From Phaeotremella fagi (Eukaryota > Basidiomycota > Tremellomycetes > Tremellales > Phaeotremellaceae): 64,000 nucleotides of DNA. Location: the NCBI GenBank assembly GCA_001599715.1, contig BCHU01000012.1:1-64000 (forward strand), read 5' to 3'. Below, in pieces: positions 47,550 through 57,267 of this stretch. Numbering within the stretch: the stretch's first letter is position 1; each line of letters begins with the position of its first letter. The translations under genes were made by a program, and so were the position numbers. The notes beneath the pieces were generated by a model. That model did no database searches, was not told where the DNA came from, and was given only the letters and a program-made list of their open reading frames with translations.

Positions 47550-48734
47550 CTACAACACCACACACTGCTTCTTTTTCTTTCTTGAGGTTGCGGTATTCCT
47601 ATCCTGAGGAGCTAGGACTGCACGGATAGCTTCGTCGAAGACGTTTTTGAGACCTTTCTGGCTGTTGGAAAATGGGTTGGGTTAGTGGGATGTTTCATTT
47701 AGCGTTCGGTCTGAAACTCCAAGAAAGGACAATTTCGCTTTAATCCTCTACAATCTTGCTTATTCCCATCCAATCCAAAACCACTTGATCCAAAATCTTG
47801 AGAAACCAGCCAAACCCACACCCACACCCAAACCCACACCCAAACCCACACCCAAACCCACACCCCACTTACGTTTTACTACTAGCTTCCAAATATTTCA
47901 CAGCCCCAATATCCCTCGCACAACCCATACCCATACTATAAGAAATGGGGGCGAACCGTCTCTCCTTGAGTCTTTGGATGGTCACTGGATCCTCTCTTAG
48001 ATCCAGTTTCGTACCGACGAGAATGATTGGGGTTGAGGGTGCGTGATGTGAGATCTCTGGTATCCACTGGGGGTGGGGTGGGTTAATGCTCCAGTTTGAT
48101 CGTGGTACCGGGTGGGACTTACTTTCTGTTATAGGAATGATGTCAATGAATGAATCATTTTCATTGGATTTAGGATTAGTTTACTTACCGTTTTGATATT
48201 TTCGAAACTTGGTGGTGAGACTACGGAGAAACATACTAGGAAAACGTCTGTCTGGGGATATGACAGGGGGCGTAAACGACTAAAAAAGTTCGTGTATCAG
48301 TAACCAACCCCATCCAAGACCGACCGCGTCTACCCACTCATAATCTTCTTGTCCGGCTGTATCCCAAAGTCCTAATGAGATAGGTCGACCGTCAACGAGT
48401 ACTGATGCTGAGTAGTTATCGAATACCTGGGTGTGTTAGGGTTGGTTTAATGGGGTCAGGAAGGATTTACAGTTGGTACGTATCTGGTTTGGATTGTTAG
48501 TTTGTTTGGGATGATGGGATGAACTTACTCTCCGGGAAATGCGTTTGTCGTGTAGGATATCAATAGACATGTCTGGGTGGGTTTGGTCAGTACCTTGGTG
48601 TAGAGTAGCTGGAACTTAGACACACTTTACCAACTGCACCATCACCGACTACCACACCTGGGATGTAAGTTATCAATAGATGACCTTCGATATATCGTAA
48701 AATAGAGATGTGACCTACATTTGATACTCTGCAT
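47550..48734 (-). CDS. RAC1: Rho-family GTPase RAC1
   Basis: Prenylated switch controlling actin, polarity and NADPH oxidase. The model gives 197 aa: P-loop GDGAVGK (10-16), effector loop YVPTVFDNYSA (32-42), [10 protein letters not shown] (54-63, with the Rac-type Trp56), TKLDL (115-119) and EASSK (156-160). It ends in a polybasic run and the CAAX box CVVL, a geranylgeranylation signal. The sequence FENIKTKWIPEI and the C-terminus favour Rac over Cdc42. At least seven introns interrupt it. Lys96 is supplied by an apparent 3-nt exon (48123-48125). The last intron begins with a G-rich repeat. The start is MQSIKCVVVG. Confidence 0.94.
47811..47866. repeat. Tandem 12-nt repeat (CACACCCAAACC on +) inside the last RAC1 intron
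   Basis: About four units. On the RAC1 sense strand this reads as alternating GGGTGTGGGTTT, starting within ten bases of the 5' splice site. Regular runs of three G's separated by short spacers are compatible with an RNA or DNA G-quadruplex. Confidence 0.8.
48123..48125 (-). other. Apparent 3-nt micro-exon (AAA, Lys96) of RAC1
   Basis: On the sense strand ACG|GTAAGT...ATAACAG|AAA|GTAAGT...CCCCCAG|TGG. Both flanking introns have strong donors, branch-like CATTGAC/CATTAAC motifs and acceptors. Including AAA yields IKTKWIPE, matching the (K/R)W found in Rho GTPases. Skipping it loses that lysine. Confidence 0.75.
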
Positions 48735-49312
48735 GTTCGTGTTCATCTTCGAAATCCAAACGGTTGTCGTGAGCAATGAATGAGAAACGGGTCTATCTAT
48801 CCGCCTTATCAGTCGTGTATAGGTGTATGCTAAAGCGTCTATTAGAAGAAAAGAAACAAGTAAAAAAGAATGAAGACTGAAAAACTGAAATTGACCAAGA
48901 TGAATGTTTGGCTTCTCTCCTTTTCGTTCCTGAACCTAAGTTGATCTAATTGTGGACTGTGGAAAGTGATCGATCCCCCGCACAGACGGTTGAGAACAAC
49001 TCATTGATACAAACAGGACCGATGTGTATGCATGCATCTATCTACTCAGTATCTTCATGCATCCAAATATCCAATCCTATCCATGCATACCCTTCCATTT
49101 CTACTACCAATACCCTTCTATGCTATCTAGCTTCAACCTATGCATACTTATCCATGTAGTACATACAGGTGCCACATTACTCATTTCCCCTCCCATACAA
49201 ACCATAACGCCGATTTCGCCGTCAGTCATTTTATTTCGATTTCTTTTGTTCGCGTTGAATCTTTAATTATCATATTATCATCCTCAAAAATCATTTTATA
49301 AAGTGACTCAAA
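48735..49312. promoter_or_regulatory. Divergent promoter of RAC1 and the eIF3h gene
   Basis: 578 bp between the starts. A degenerate TATCCATGCAT/ATGCATC-type repetition (GCATGCATC, CATGCATCC, CCATGCATAC, TATGCATAC) runs over about 49027-49155. It gives no coding sense and may be promoter microstructure. No other gene is seen. Confidence 0.4.
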
Positions 49313-50631
49313 ATGACTTCCATGGCTGCAGCTCTAGCTGCTTCACTACCTGCTCCAGTAGTAGCTGCTCCCAAAGCTGTTCAACAATCTACAAAAGTTC
49401 CTGCTCGGATGGAAGGTGTAGTCGATGTTGAAGCTAGTAGAGAGGTTGAGAGTGTAAAATTGAATTCTTTGGTGAGTCCTGTATCTATATCGAACTGCAC
49501 TTGTTATGATATACTGACTTACCTCTTTCTCCCCCCCAGGTCTTTCTCAAAATAATGAAACACGCTTCGGATCCTTCCCAACCCCAACCTCAACAAGTTT
49601 ATTCACAGGATCGTAACGCCCCACCTCAAACTGCTTTATCTGCTCATGTCGATTCCATCGGTGTCTTGCTTGGCTTGGATCTAGAAGGTGTCATGGAAGT
49701 TGAAGATTCGTTCGCTTTACCATCAGGAGAAACGAGTTTCAATGGTAGGTCGATGATCGGAACTCTTCTGCATCGTATCGATCTAACACCCGCGCAGCTG
49801 CATCATACCCAACAAGACTTTTACATCATCTACGTGAAGTCAACACCCCAGATTCACCAGTCGGTATCTACCTTTCGACACATAACGGTGGATACGTTTC
49901 AAGACCTGCTTTGGATTTATTGATAGCTGTCGAGAAAGCTGCCGGTAGAGGGAAAGCTGTTTTGATCATTCATGATGCGTCAAGAGCTGCTGGTGGTGAT
50001 CTAAGTGTTAAAGCTTATACACTCGGTGCCGGTGCTAGAGAAGCTGTTAAAAAGGGGAAATGGGACACGGCGACGTACGTCGAGTCGATCTCACATCAGT
50101 TACATTTACTAACCCACTCCCAGCCTTATTGAAAGTCGAATCACTTCAAACTCCCTACTCACCCCTCTCCCACTCAGCGTCTCCTCTCCCTCGTTAATAT
50201 CAGCCTTCCTAACAACCTTAACAACCACATCAGAACCCTCCGTCTCCTCCCTAACCTCACCCCAAATCCCCTTCCCCAACACTTTCGCCAACCTAACCAA
50301 CCCCCTCCCAACCAGTCTCCCAACCTACCTCTCCAACACCCTAGACTCCCTCCAACTCCACTCACACGAAGCTAACAACCTCGCTTTCATGTCTCGTCAA
50401 ATCGCAAGGGAAAAGGTTAAACATGAATCGAATATCCGTGAGAGGGAAGAGGAGAATGAGAGGAGAAGAAAACAAGGGTTGGGAGAGTTGCCCAGTATCC
50501 CTAGTGAGATTCGGAATGGGACTAAGGAACCTAGTAGATTGGACATGTTGATTTTACAGGGTCAAGTCGATGGGTTGGCTAAAGGTATGGGCGCTGAGGC
50601 TGGTAAAGGTTTAGTTAGATGTTATTTGTAG
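49313..50631 (+). CDS. Eukaryotic translation initiation factor 3 subunit H
   Basis: MPN-domain scaffold subunit of eIF3. VKLNSLVFLKIMKHASDPSQPQPQ and SAHVDSIGVLLGLDLEGVMEVEDSFALP begin the MPN core. A ~53-nt intron then joins to YPTRLLHHLREVNTPDSPVGIYLSTHNGGYVSRPALDLL and VLIIHDASRAAGGDLSVKAYTLG. The JAMM metalloprotease residues are absent, as expected for subunit h. The C-terminal half has the typical helical region with LAFMSRQIAREKVKHESNIREREEENERRRKQG, rich in charged coiled coil. Three introns (about 67, 53 and 47 nt). The N-terminus is Ala-rich. S. cerevisiae lacks this subunit, and its presence fits a basidiomycete. Confidence 0.92.
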
Positions 50632-51118
50632 GATGGGATGTAGCTTTGTGCCGTTGCTTGTTGGTTGCCTGGAAACGAATGGGTTATCAGTGTTGAATAG
50701 TAAGCCTGACAATCGCTAATGTCAGCTTCATCCCTCTTGAAACTGTTAGCTGAGCGTTCGTATCCAATCGTATACATCTATCGTGTAAGTTGAATTTAGA
50801 GATGTCTCGAAAGTGATATTTCCAACACGAACAAAGTAACGAAAGAATTCAATGTGGCGTGGCGGTTTGTCTTTGTGGATGTGACATCCGTGGAATGTCA
50901 TGGAATAACTGAAGTTATCGGAGGGGAGTCAAATCGCTTTCATCCTTTGTTTGATAACCTTTCATGTACAATACGAAAACGACATTCAAAAGGAAAGAAC
51001 ACTTTACACCAGAACAGACAGGTAGTCGACTGAATTGTACTCTATCGTCTTTTTCTTTCTTGCCACCGCTCTTCCATTCCCTTCCACCATTTTATTCAAG
51101 AATCAATTGATACCTATC
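50632..51118. other. Intergenic region at the border of the orphan island
   Basis: 487 bp between eIF3h and the first family A gene. An open frame reading into the gene from 51035 starts with TTG, so I treat 51035-51118 as leader. Nothing else is recognised. Confidence 0.45.
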
Positions 51119-51748
51119 ATGTCCAGCAGCACTCAACAACCCGCCGAACATCCAATTGCAACAGTAGATAGCATCGAAATCTCAGCAGAACCATACATTA
51201 CACAATTAGGTCAATTAAAAGACGAATACAAAACAGAATTCGGAATGATCCCATATCGTATTCAGGGTATCCTATCTTGCAAGACAACTCAACCTTTCGC
51301 TACCAGTAAGACATTCCCTGGTAGAATCATCACTCAATCCACCGACGATTGTAGTATCAGTCTTGAACCTAAAGAGTTCTACTGGGAAATGAATTTTGGG
51401 TTCGGAGTACGATCAGACACTGAGTTCATCCAAGCGATGGATTTGGGGGAAAGCGACAACGTCCGAAACGTCTCGATCAGATTTTCAGTAGATTCCAAAA
51501 TTGATCAAGGAGGGATGATCGATTGTGTCCAGCAGGAAGCTTTATGGGAGTCTACCTATTTCAAACGCCTTAACAAGAATAAAAGTTTCGATTTGGGAAA
51601 TCAAGTCATTTTTAGTAGAGTTGAAAGTTCTAGGAGTATTGATATAAGTGGTGGACAGATTGGCTATGACGATGGCGATGGCACAGAACTGGTTTTGGAG
51701 GGTAAGACGTTGCAGGTGATTCGTACACTTAAGATGGTCGATGTTTGA
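51119..51748 (+). CDS. Orphan family A protein, copy 1 (A1), intronless
   Basis: 209 aa, one exon, no signal peptide or membrane segment, mildly acidic. I do not recognise the family. The segment KTFPGRIITQSTDD...FYWEMNFGFGV aligns with ETFPGKVFTNSDDP...LRWKMKFNFLF of the gene at 57268-57915. The N-terminal PIATVDSIEISAEPYITQL aligns loosely with the IATADNVSTASAPIKCVL region of the same protein. It is the most diverged of three copies and is on the opposite strand. The predicted fold is mostly beta strand (alternating hydrophobic residues), which is only a visual impression. It is convergent with the CTR copper transporter gene. Confidence 0.7.
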   Translation: MSSSTQQPAEHPIATVDSIEISAEPYITQLGQLKDEYKTEFGMIPYRIQGILSCKTTQPFATSKTFPGRIITQSTDDCSISLEPKEFYWEMNFGFGVRSDTEFIQAMDLGESDNVRNVSIRFSVDSKIDQGGMIDCVQQEALWESTYFKRLNKNKSFDLGNQVIFSRVESSRSIDISGGQIGYDDGDGTELVLEGKTLQVIRTLKMVDV

Positions 51749-52041
51749 GGATATGGGTTGCGGAAGGGCAAGATCAGGTTGGTAAAGGTGCAAGCGGAGT
51801 CAGAGACAAAGGGTGTTGAAGGAGAAGAGTTTCTCTATTTCTATACAGTTTAGTTGAGAGCATGCAATCTAGTGAAGTGTCCGATACACTCAAAGTCCCA
51901 GAGTATGTATGGGCAGTCTGGGTGTGAAATACATCGTTAACTCTATTTACATATCTATACAGGTTGAGTCGGATCAAAATTTTGATTTGGTTCTGATAAA
52001 ATCTCTGAGCCAATCTAGTAGTCACGACTGCTGTACCAACA

Positions 52042-52795
52042 CTAACAACAACAACCACTCTCGGTCAGAACTTCAGACTCGAAAGCAGCAGTATCACGGG
52101 CGAAGAGTATGTAACCAACGGTATGCCCTAAGAAGATGGCAAAAAGGACGTAACCGTTGAAATACATTCCGAGTAGCATGCTACGCCAGTATTGTTAGTG
52201 TCGCACCCTGGGATTATCGCATATATATGACTTACACTAAGAACGCAGCTGTGAATTGGGAACCGTAGATGAGACCACGAATACATTGTTGGATCCAAGG
52301 TATGTTTTGAATGATAGTTTTGTTGTTGTTAACAGCTGACGTTGTTGGTGAAACAGATTTATCGAGCGTAGCAGTGGTAGTAATTGGATACATGATCTAT
52401 GAGGGTTAGCATACCAACAATCGGATGGTCTCAAAGTACCAACCTTTCGTTGAAACTTCAAACGTCTATCGTAATTTCTACCTAATCTCCTGACGAACTC
52501 TATACCCAAGCAAAGGAAGAAGATTCCAACAATTGTACCACCGAAATCAGCGTTGGAAGAGATATACCAGGATTCTGAGAGGAAACATGAACCGATAGTG
52601 TTCCAATTCCAAAGCATTGATACTGGTAGGTCATTAGAGATGAACTATTTCTCAAGAGAGATGCATTGACTCACTTTGACATGATCCCATACCCATATCC
52701 ATTGACGCTGTCGATGTTGCTGAAGCTGCTGCTGCAGTGGCGGTAGCTGTAGCCGAAGTCATAGTCATTGTCATTCCACTCATACTCATATCCAT
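52042..52795 (-). CDS. CTR-family high-affinity copper transporter
   Basis: Homotrimeric Cu(I) importer of the plasma membrane, 199 aa, three introns (52, 47 and 55 nt). The extracellular N-terminus is a methionine-rich copper-binding domain (MDMSMSGMTMTMTS and MDMGMGSC). Three membrane segments follow. TM2 carries the essential MxxxM (MLLGM) and TM3 the packing GxxxG (GHTVG). The C-terminus ends in GCCC, the cysteine cluster that hands copper to chaperones. The loop between TM1 and TM2 is long and Thr/Asn-rich. It is divergent from a metalloreductase gene across 421 bp, so reduction and uptake of copper are likely co-expressed. Confidence 0.94.
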
Positions 52796-53216
52796 TTTGA
52801 TTTATCTAAGTCTTAAAAGTAATTGATGAAAAGAATAAGATGTACTTGTCAACGAAATGCAAATGATGCATAAATACTCACACACCATCGAAATGCATGG
52901 ATACCAAAAGCTTCTCCAGAACCAAGACGAACCAATGAAATCCATTCCTCATAATGGCTCATTGATGGGAGTCAATAAAATTGATTATGGCGCGTGTGCA
53001 TGCGAGCAGAGTATGGCGAATTCTGGTTGGCTGATATTGCCAAGCGAATGGGATCTCTCAAACTCGTAGTCAAGGTTAAACTTCTCGTTCTTGAGTGTGA
53101 AGGATACATAAAGCAGGAGAGTGGATTGATGCATAAACGTTGAGAGAAATCGTTTCTCATTTTGTTTCTATTTCATTTGTTAACATCCCTAAAGGCTTTG
53201 ATCAACTCTGTTCACA
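52796..53216. promoter_or_regulatory. Shared promoter of the CTR transporter and metalloreductase genes
   Basis: 421 bp between divergent starts. A GC-rich element GTGTGCATGCGAGC at 52994-53007 with a palindromic GCATGC core stands out from AT-rich surroundings near the middle. I could not match it to a known copper- or iron-regulator site with confidence. Confidence 0.45.
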
Positions 53217-55358
53217 ATGGGTTTCCCTCCTATGGCTGCAGTAACTGCTTTAGCTACTTATACAGATCAAAGGAATTCATCATCTTGTGATGATTCAATC
53301 TCAGCTGAGGATTGTTATAACGTCGTTCTAAGTTCCAAATGGCATAATTGGTAAGTCAACCATACAAACTTTTTAGCCAAAAGCTAAGTGTTTACCAAAA
53401 CATAGGTACTATTCAGATTTGGTATTCGGTCAAGCGCCAATCTATTTCTTTGCAGCTGGAATTGCTTTCTTTACCTTGAGTAACATCTGGTACTCCGTTC
53501 GACAAAGGTTTGTTCTATCATCTTGGCATTTACTTCTGCTGATGACCACAGATTGAGATCCTCTCATGCCATCATCAATGATCCACTCCAACTCTCCCTG
53601 TCGGCTGTATCTGGGTACCTGGGTAGTCGTCAACTCAGACTTCACAAGAAGTTTGGTTACACTCTAACATTAGGTGAAACGTTGATCGTTTGCATCATGA
53701 TACTGTTCTTCTCTGGTGCGTTTGTCATCGATCATACAGAGCCAAGCTGACCGGTAACAAAGTATTGACATTGGGACCAAAAGTAAGCCGAAGTCACAAG
53801 TTCGTACTAACGATTAGCCATACTACTGGCCATCTATTGAATATGGCATGAGTCCACCGATAGCGACTCGAGCTGGATTCTTGGCAATTGGGATCTTACC
53901 ATTTCAAGTAATGTTCGCGACGAAATGGAACCCAATAACGATCCTCACCGGAGTCTCTCATGAGAGATTACAAGTCTATCATCGATGGTCAGGTTGGATT
54001 ATGTGTAAGTGCCTCTCAGTAAAGATAAGTCAAGTATACTAATACGAACTAGATGTTCTGGCACTCATCCATACTTTCCCATTCATCATCGTCTTCATCC
54101 AAAATGGAATGATGGAGGAAATGTGGCAAACCGATTTCTACACCGTTAGTGGGGTAGTTTGTTTAGTTCCACAGACTGGTTTGGTTTTGCTATCAATAGG
54201 AACGATCAGGAATCGTTTCTATGAAACTTTTAAATCGTAAGTTGGCTAAATGAAACCGATTATCATGGGACTGACAATTGTCTTCAGACTGCATTACGTG
54301 TATGTTTTTTGGTTTGCTCGATCGTGGTTTTGATACTGATTCATCCCAGAATGGCAGCTTTGTTCATTGTCGTTCTGTTCTTACATTGTGGCTTCACTTT
54401 GACAAGCGCGTAAGGCGTAACTTGCGTTGAACATGAGAATCAAATGACTAATCAGCACCTTTAGATACTACTTTGTTGGCTTCGCCGTAACCTACACACT
54501 CTCCATCATGATTCGATGGTCAATAGCGATCCGTAACGGACTCCACCGAGCCAAAATCCAAACCATCGACGAAAGAATGATGAAAATCTCCATCCCAACA
54601 AAACTAAAGTGGAAACCAGGTCAACATTATTTCGTTCGATTCTTGAACAAATCAATCCATAGTCTCACCTCACACCCTTTCACCGTAGCTTCCAATCCTG
54701 AGGACGGAGTCATCGAGTTGTACATCAAGAAACATTTCGGTATGACACAACATCTTATCGATGGTGAATGTAAAGTTACACTTGATGGACCTTATGGCGG
54801 ATGTACAGATCTGGTTCGTTACGATAGAATCCTTCTGATAGCTGGTGGTTCAGGTGAGTTCTATCTTTCAGACCTTACGCTGATTTTCAGGTGGCTCTTT
54901 CATCACTGGTGTTCTGGACGCTCTCCTTAACGCAGGTAAAGATGTTACAGTAGTTTACGCTTGTAGATATATCAGTAGGTCCACAAAGTCAAATCCTAAT
55001 CGTACTAACCCAAATCCTAGACGACGCCTCGTGGTTCCATGATTCCCTTCCAAAGAACCCTAAAACATTCTACCACGTCTCAACTTTATCAGAACAAACC
55101 ACCCCAGCCGAAATCGAAGACAAAATCGAATCAATCGACAGTACCACCAATGGCGTCTACCTTCCTGGCAGACCAAATCTCAAAAAACATATTCAAAATA
55201 TAACTCAACTACCCGGTACAGTCGCTATTGCCGTTTGTGGACCTAAAGAAATGAATTACGATGTTAGAAACGCCGTTGCTGATAGTCAATTGAAGATCCT
55301 TTCGGGTGATGTCGATTGTAATGAGGTATTCTTACATACTGAAACTTTTGGTTGGTAA
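53217..55358 (+). CDS. Ferric/cupric reductase transmembrane component (FRE family)
   Basis: Plasma-membrane flavocytochrome that reduces Fe(III)/Cu(II) outside using NADPH inside, about 565 aa. Two H-x13-H pairs for bis-heme binding are seen (HRWSGWIMYVLALIH and HYVMAALFIVVLFLH). The FAD site is HPFTVAS. The NADPH site is AGGSGGSFITGVL with CGPKEMNYDVRNAV. The protein ends CNEVFLHTETFGW as in other FRE proteins. Nine introns of 35-55 nt are clear, one flanking a 12-nt exon at 54288-54299. One further frame change near 53710-53735 needs an intron of 20, 26 or 35 nt, or is a frameshift. All other junctions sum correctly. Partner of the divergent CTR gene. Confidence 0.9.
54288..54299 (+). other. 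12-nt micro-exon of the metalloreductase gene
   Basis: ACTGCATTACGT is bounded by a TTCAG acceptor and a GTATGT donor. It supplies the first heme-ligand histidine of the second H-x13-H pair (LHYVMAAL), so it must be included. Confidence 0.8.
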
Positions 55359-55663
55359 TCATCAAGAATGACCATGTAGATAATGTTTATAGACTCTTAA
55401 CACTGTATCATATGTAGATGATTTCGTGATGACGATGAATCATTCTTGCGGCTAAGCACAAGCTTAACGAACGAAATGGATGCATCTCTGATGCAAAGTC
55501 GCCTTCTATGATGCTACGAAGGCTCTTTCATTGCAACTTCACATGATTCTATACTGGACTAAACGACCACTTGAATTTCTTTTGACATAAAACACAGACC
55601 ACAAAAAAATTCTCCTTTCATCAACTTTCCTTCTTTCAAAAAACCAGAACCTTTCATGACCTT
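55359..55663. other. Convergent intergenic region, metalloreductase / orphan A2
   Basis: 305 bp between two stops facing each other. No gene or repeat is seen. Confidence 0.45.
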
Positions 55664-56332
55664 TCATGGAATGGAGACCAATTCCAAATCATACAAGTAA
55701 AAGAGTTCGACCTCCTCTTCTTTGTTGTTGTTGGTTCCTACAACGACCTTGCTTGGGAAAACAATGGCGTCGGAGTAGATGCGATTGTTGCCAAGAATTG
55801 TTTTATCTCTTAGATGTTCAAGGGTTTCGCCGTGCTCATGACGTCTGCTTTCATAATCGTGGGACAATTTCTCTTCTAACATCTTGAGGATACCATCCTT
55901 TTCTTTGATACAGAATGAAGCAACACCTGAGCGGGTGGATGTGTCAGTGTTGGGAGCGTTCTTGACGACAAAGCTGAATGAGGTCTTCCAGCGAAATGTA
56001 GCAGTTTGATGCTCTGTTTTTGATTCGTCGTATTTATTGGTTCTTTTCCACTCTTCAAACTTCATATCCCAGTACATTAAGTCGAGCACCTTACCTTGAA
56101 AAGTTGGACTTTCAAACTTCTCTTCTGATCGATAGTAAGGACCATAATAACCTTGAGAGATGGTGAATTTGGTCTCTTTACTAAGACTGTTGAAAGAAGA
56201 TAATACTTCAACTAGGGGAGCTGCAGCACTTTCGAAGTTGTCAGTAGTTGCAATCCATTCTGAAGGAAGATTAGATGGCTTTGAGGATGGGTGGAGAAAA
56301 TTTTTGATAGATTGTTTGAATGATGGTGACAT
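55664..56332 (-). CDS. Orphan family A protein, copy 2 (A2), intronless
   Basis: 222 aa, single exon, start MSPSFKQSIKNFLHP. It shares with A3 (57268-57915) the N-terminal LPSEWIATTDN (LPSEWIATADN in A3), the following AAAPLVEVLSSFNSL / ASAPIKCVLASFNNF, a TATFRWKTSFSFV / AATLRWKMKFNFLF block, a basic segment before a hydrophobic strand, and the C-terminus LELVSIP (identical in both). There is no signal peptide, membrane helix or recognised catalytic motif. An extra charged segment (MYWDMKFEEWKRTNKYDESK) is specific to this copy. Function unknown. Confidence 0.75.
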   Translation of the reverse strand: MSPSFKQSIKNFLHPSSKPSNLPSEWIATTDNFESAAAPLVEVLSSFNSLSKETKFTISQGYYGPYYRSEEKFESPTFQGKVLDLMYWDMKFEEWKRTNKYDESKTEHQTATFRWKTSFSFVVKNAPNTDTSTRSGVASFCIKEKDGILKMLEEKLSHDYESRRHEHGETLEHLRDKTILGNNRIYSDAIVFPSKVVVGTNNNKEEEVELFYLYDLELVSIP

Positions 56333-57267
56333 GCTGAGCAACTTCAATAGAATTTGTATGAAGTGGATGGATGTTGTTAGAAGAAGAAAGAGACAAGTGG
56401 GGTGGCAAATATCTTCCTCTTATACAGATCCAACTGTTTTTGGAAGCCTTCACATGATGAAAAGAAATACAAGAAAGGATCAAGCTGTTGAGGAGGAAAA
56501 TGGTCTCTGCAGTTTTCCATGAGTTTTCATATGCTCAAAGGAGAGCCCAACAGATACAGCATTCGCCTCCCAACCTGTGTTGTAGAAGGGCAAAGATGGA
56601 GAACGAAAGACGGACTAGTGACTATACGGATATCACAGGAAATCCTGCTACCTATTCAATCGACCGTTTATGTAATCCAAGCCTAGACCTTGCAACCTCT
56701 GTCTTGGGTGGATGACGACTTTTTGTACACAGAGTTTCAGCCTACCAGTGGCTGATACTAGATTGCACTATAGTTTATGGATGCATTGGATTCGCTATCT
56801 CCGCAATTACTATTTGAATTTAGCCAGAGATACCCCCTTCTAGACTGATCGAGCGTCAAAAAAGTGGGTACTCGTTTTCATCAATTCTTACAGGTCTCAT
56901 CTCCTCACACTGCTTGGGCCACTACACTAATTGGCAATCTTTACTCACCTTTGGCTCACACAACTCGGGCACTCTGGAGATGCATTAGAGTCCAGTCAGC
57001 TTGTAAATAACTTAATGGTCGCATAGCTCACTTATACATGAGGAAAGAAGAAGGAGTCTGGGCATGAAAGTAGCTAGGACCCGTGCAATATTGTAACTTT
57101 AGTGTCATGACGCAGAAAGTAAACGGTTGCCAGTAATCAAAGTACAATCCTCTGCATCATTTAGCAACTACGGTAATCTTTCCTGAGATGAGCTAGGTAA
57201 CACTTCACCCTCCCTCCCTCCATCGAGTCCTAAATCCGAGTACCTCTACGCACCTAAGCGTACCTAC
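56333..57267. other. 935-bp gap between two family A genes, no gene recognised
   Basis: This is the second-longest gene-free stretch in the window. Both A2 and A3 read leftward, so it holds the A2 promoter and A3 3' region. I looked for leftovers of the shared LPSEWIA and LELVSIP motifs and found none. Short open frames look random. Confidence 0.45.

Noticed and set aside
47811..47866. Possible interstitial telomere repeat
   Set aside because: The 12-mer has no TTAGGGGG unit; it is a separate intronic repeat.
50109..50365. Minus-strand open frames rich in Gly/Arg/Trp opposite eIF3h
   Set aside because: They are antisense to a well-supported eIF3h exon; the composition reflects the Pro/Ser/Thr-rich sense strand.
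52857..53069. Plus-strand open frame of 70 codons in the CTR/FRE promoter
   Set aside because: It starts upstream of the reductase ATG, is out of the reductase coding context and shows no conserved motif.
56160..56522. Plus-strand open frame of 120 codons overlapping family A copy 2
   Set aside because: It is antisense to A2, whose frame is supported by similarity to A3; the plus-strand protein has no similarity to its counterpart opposite A3.
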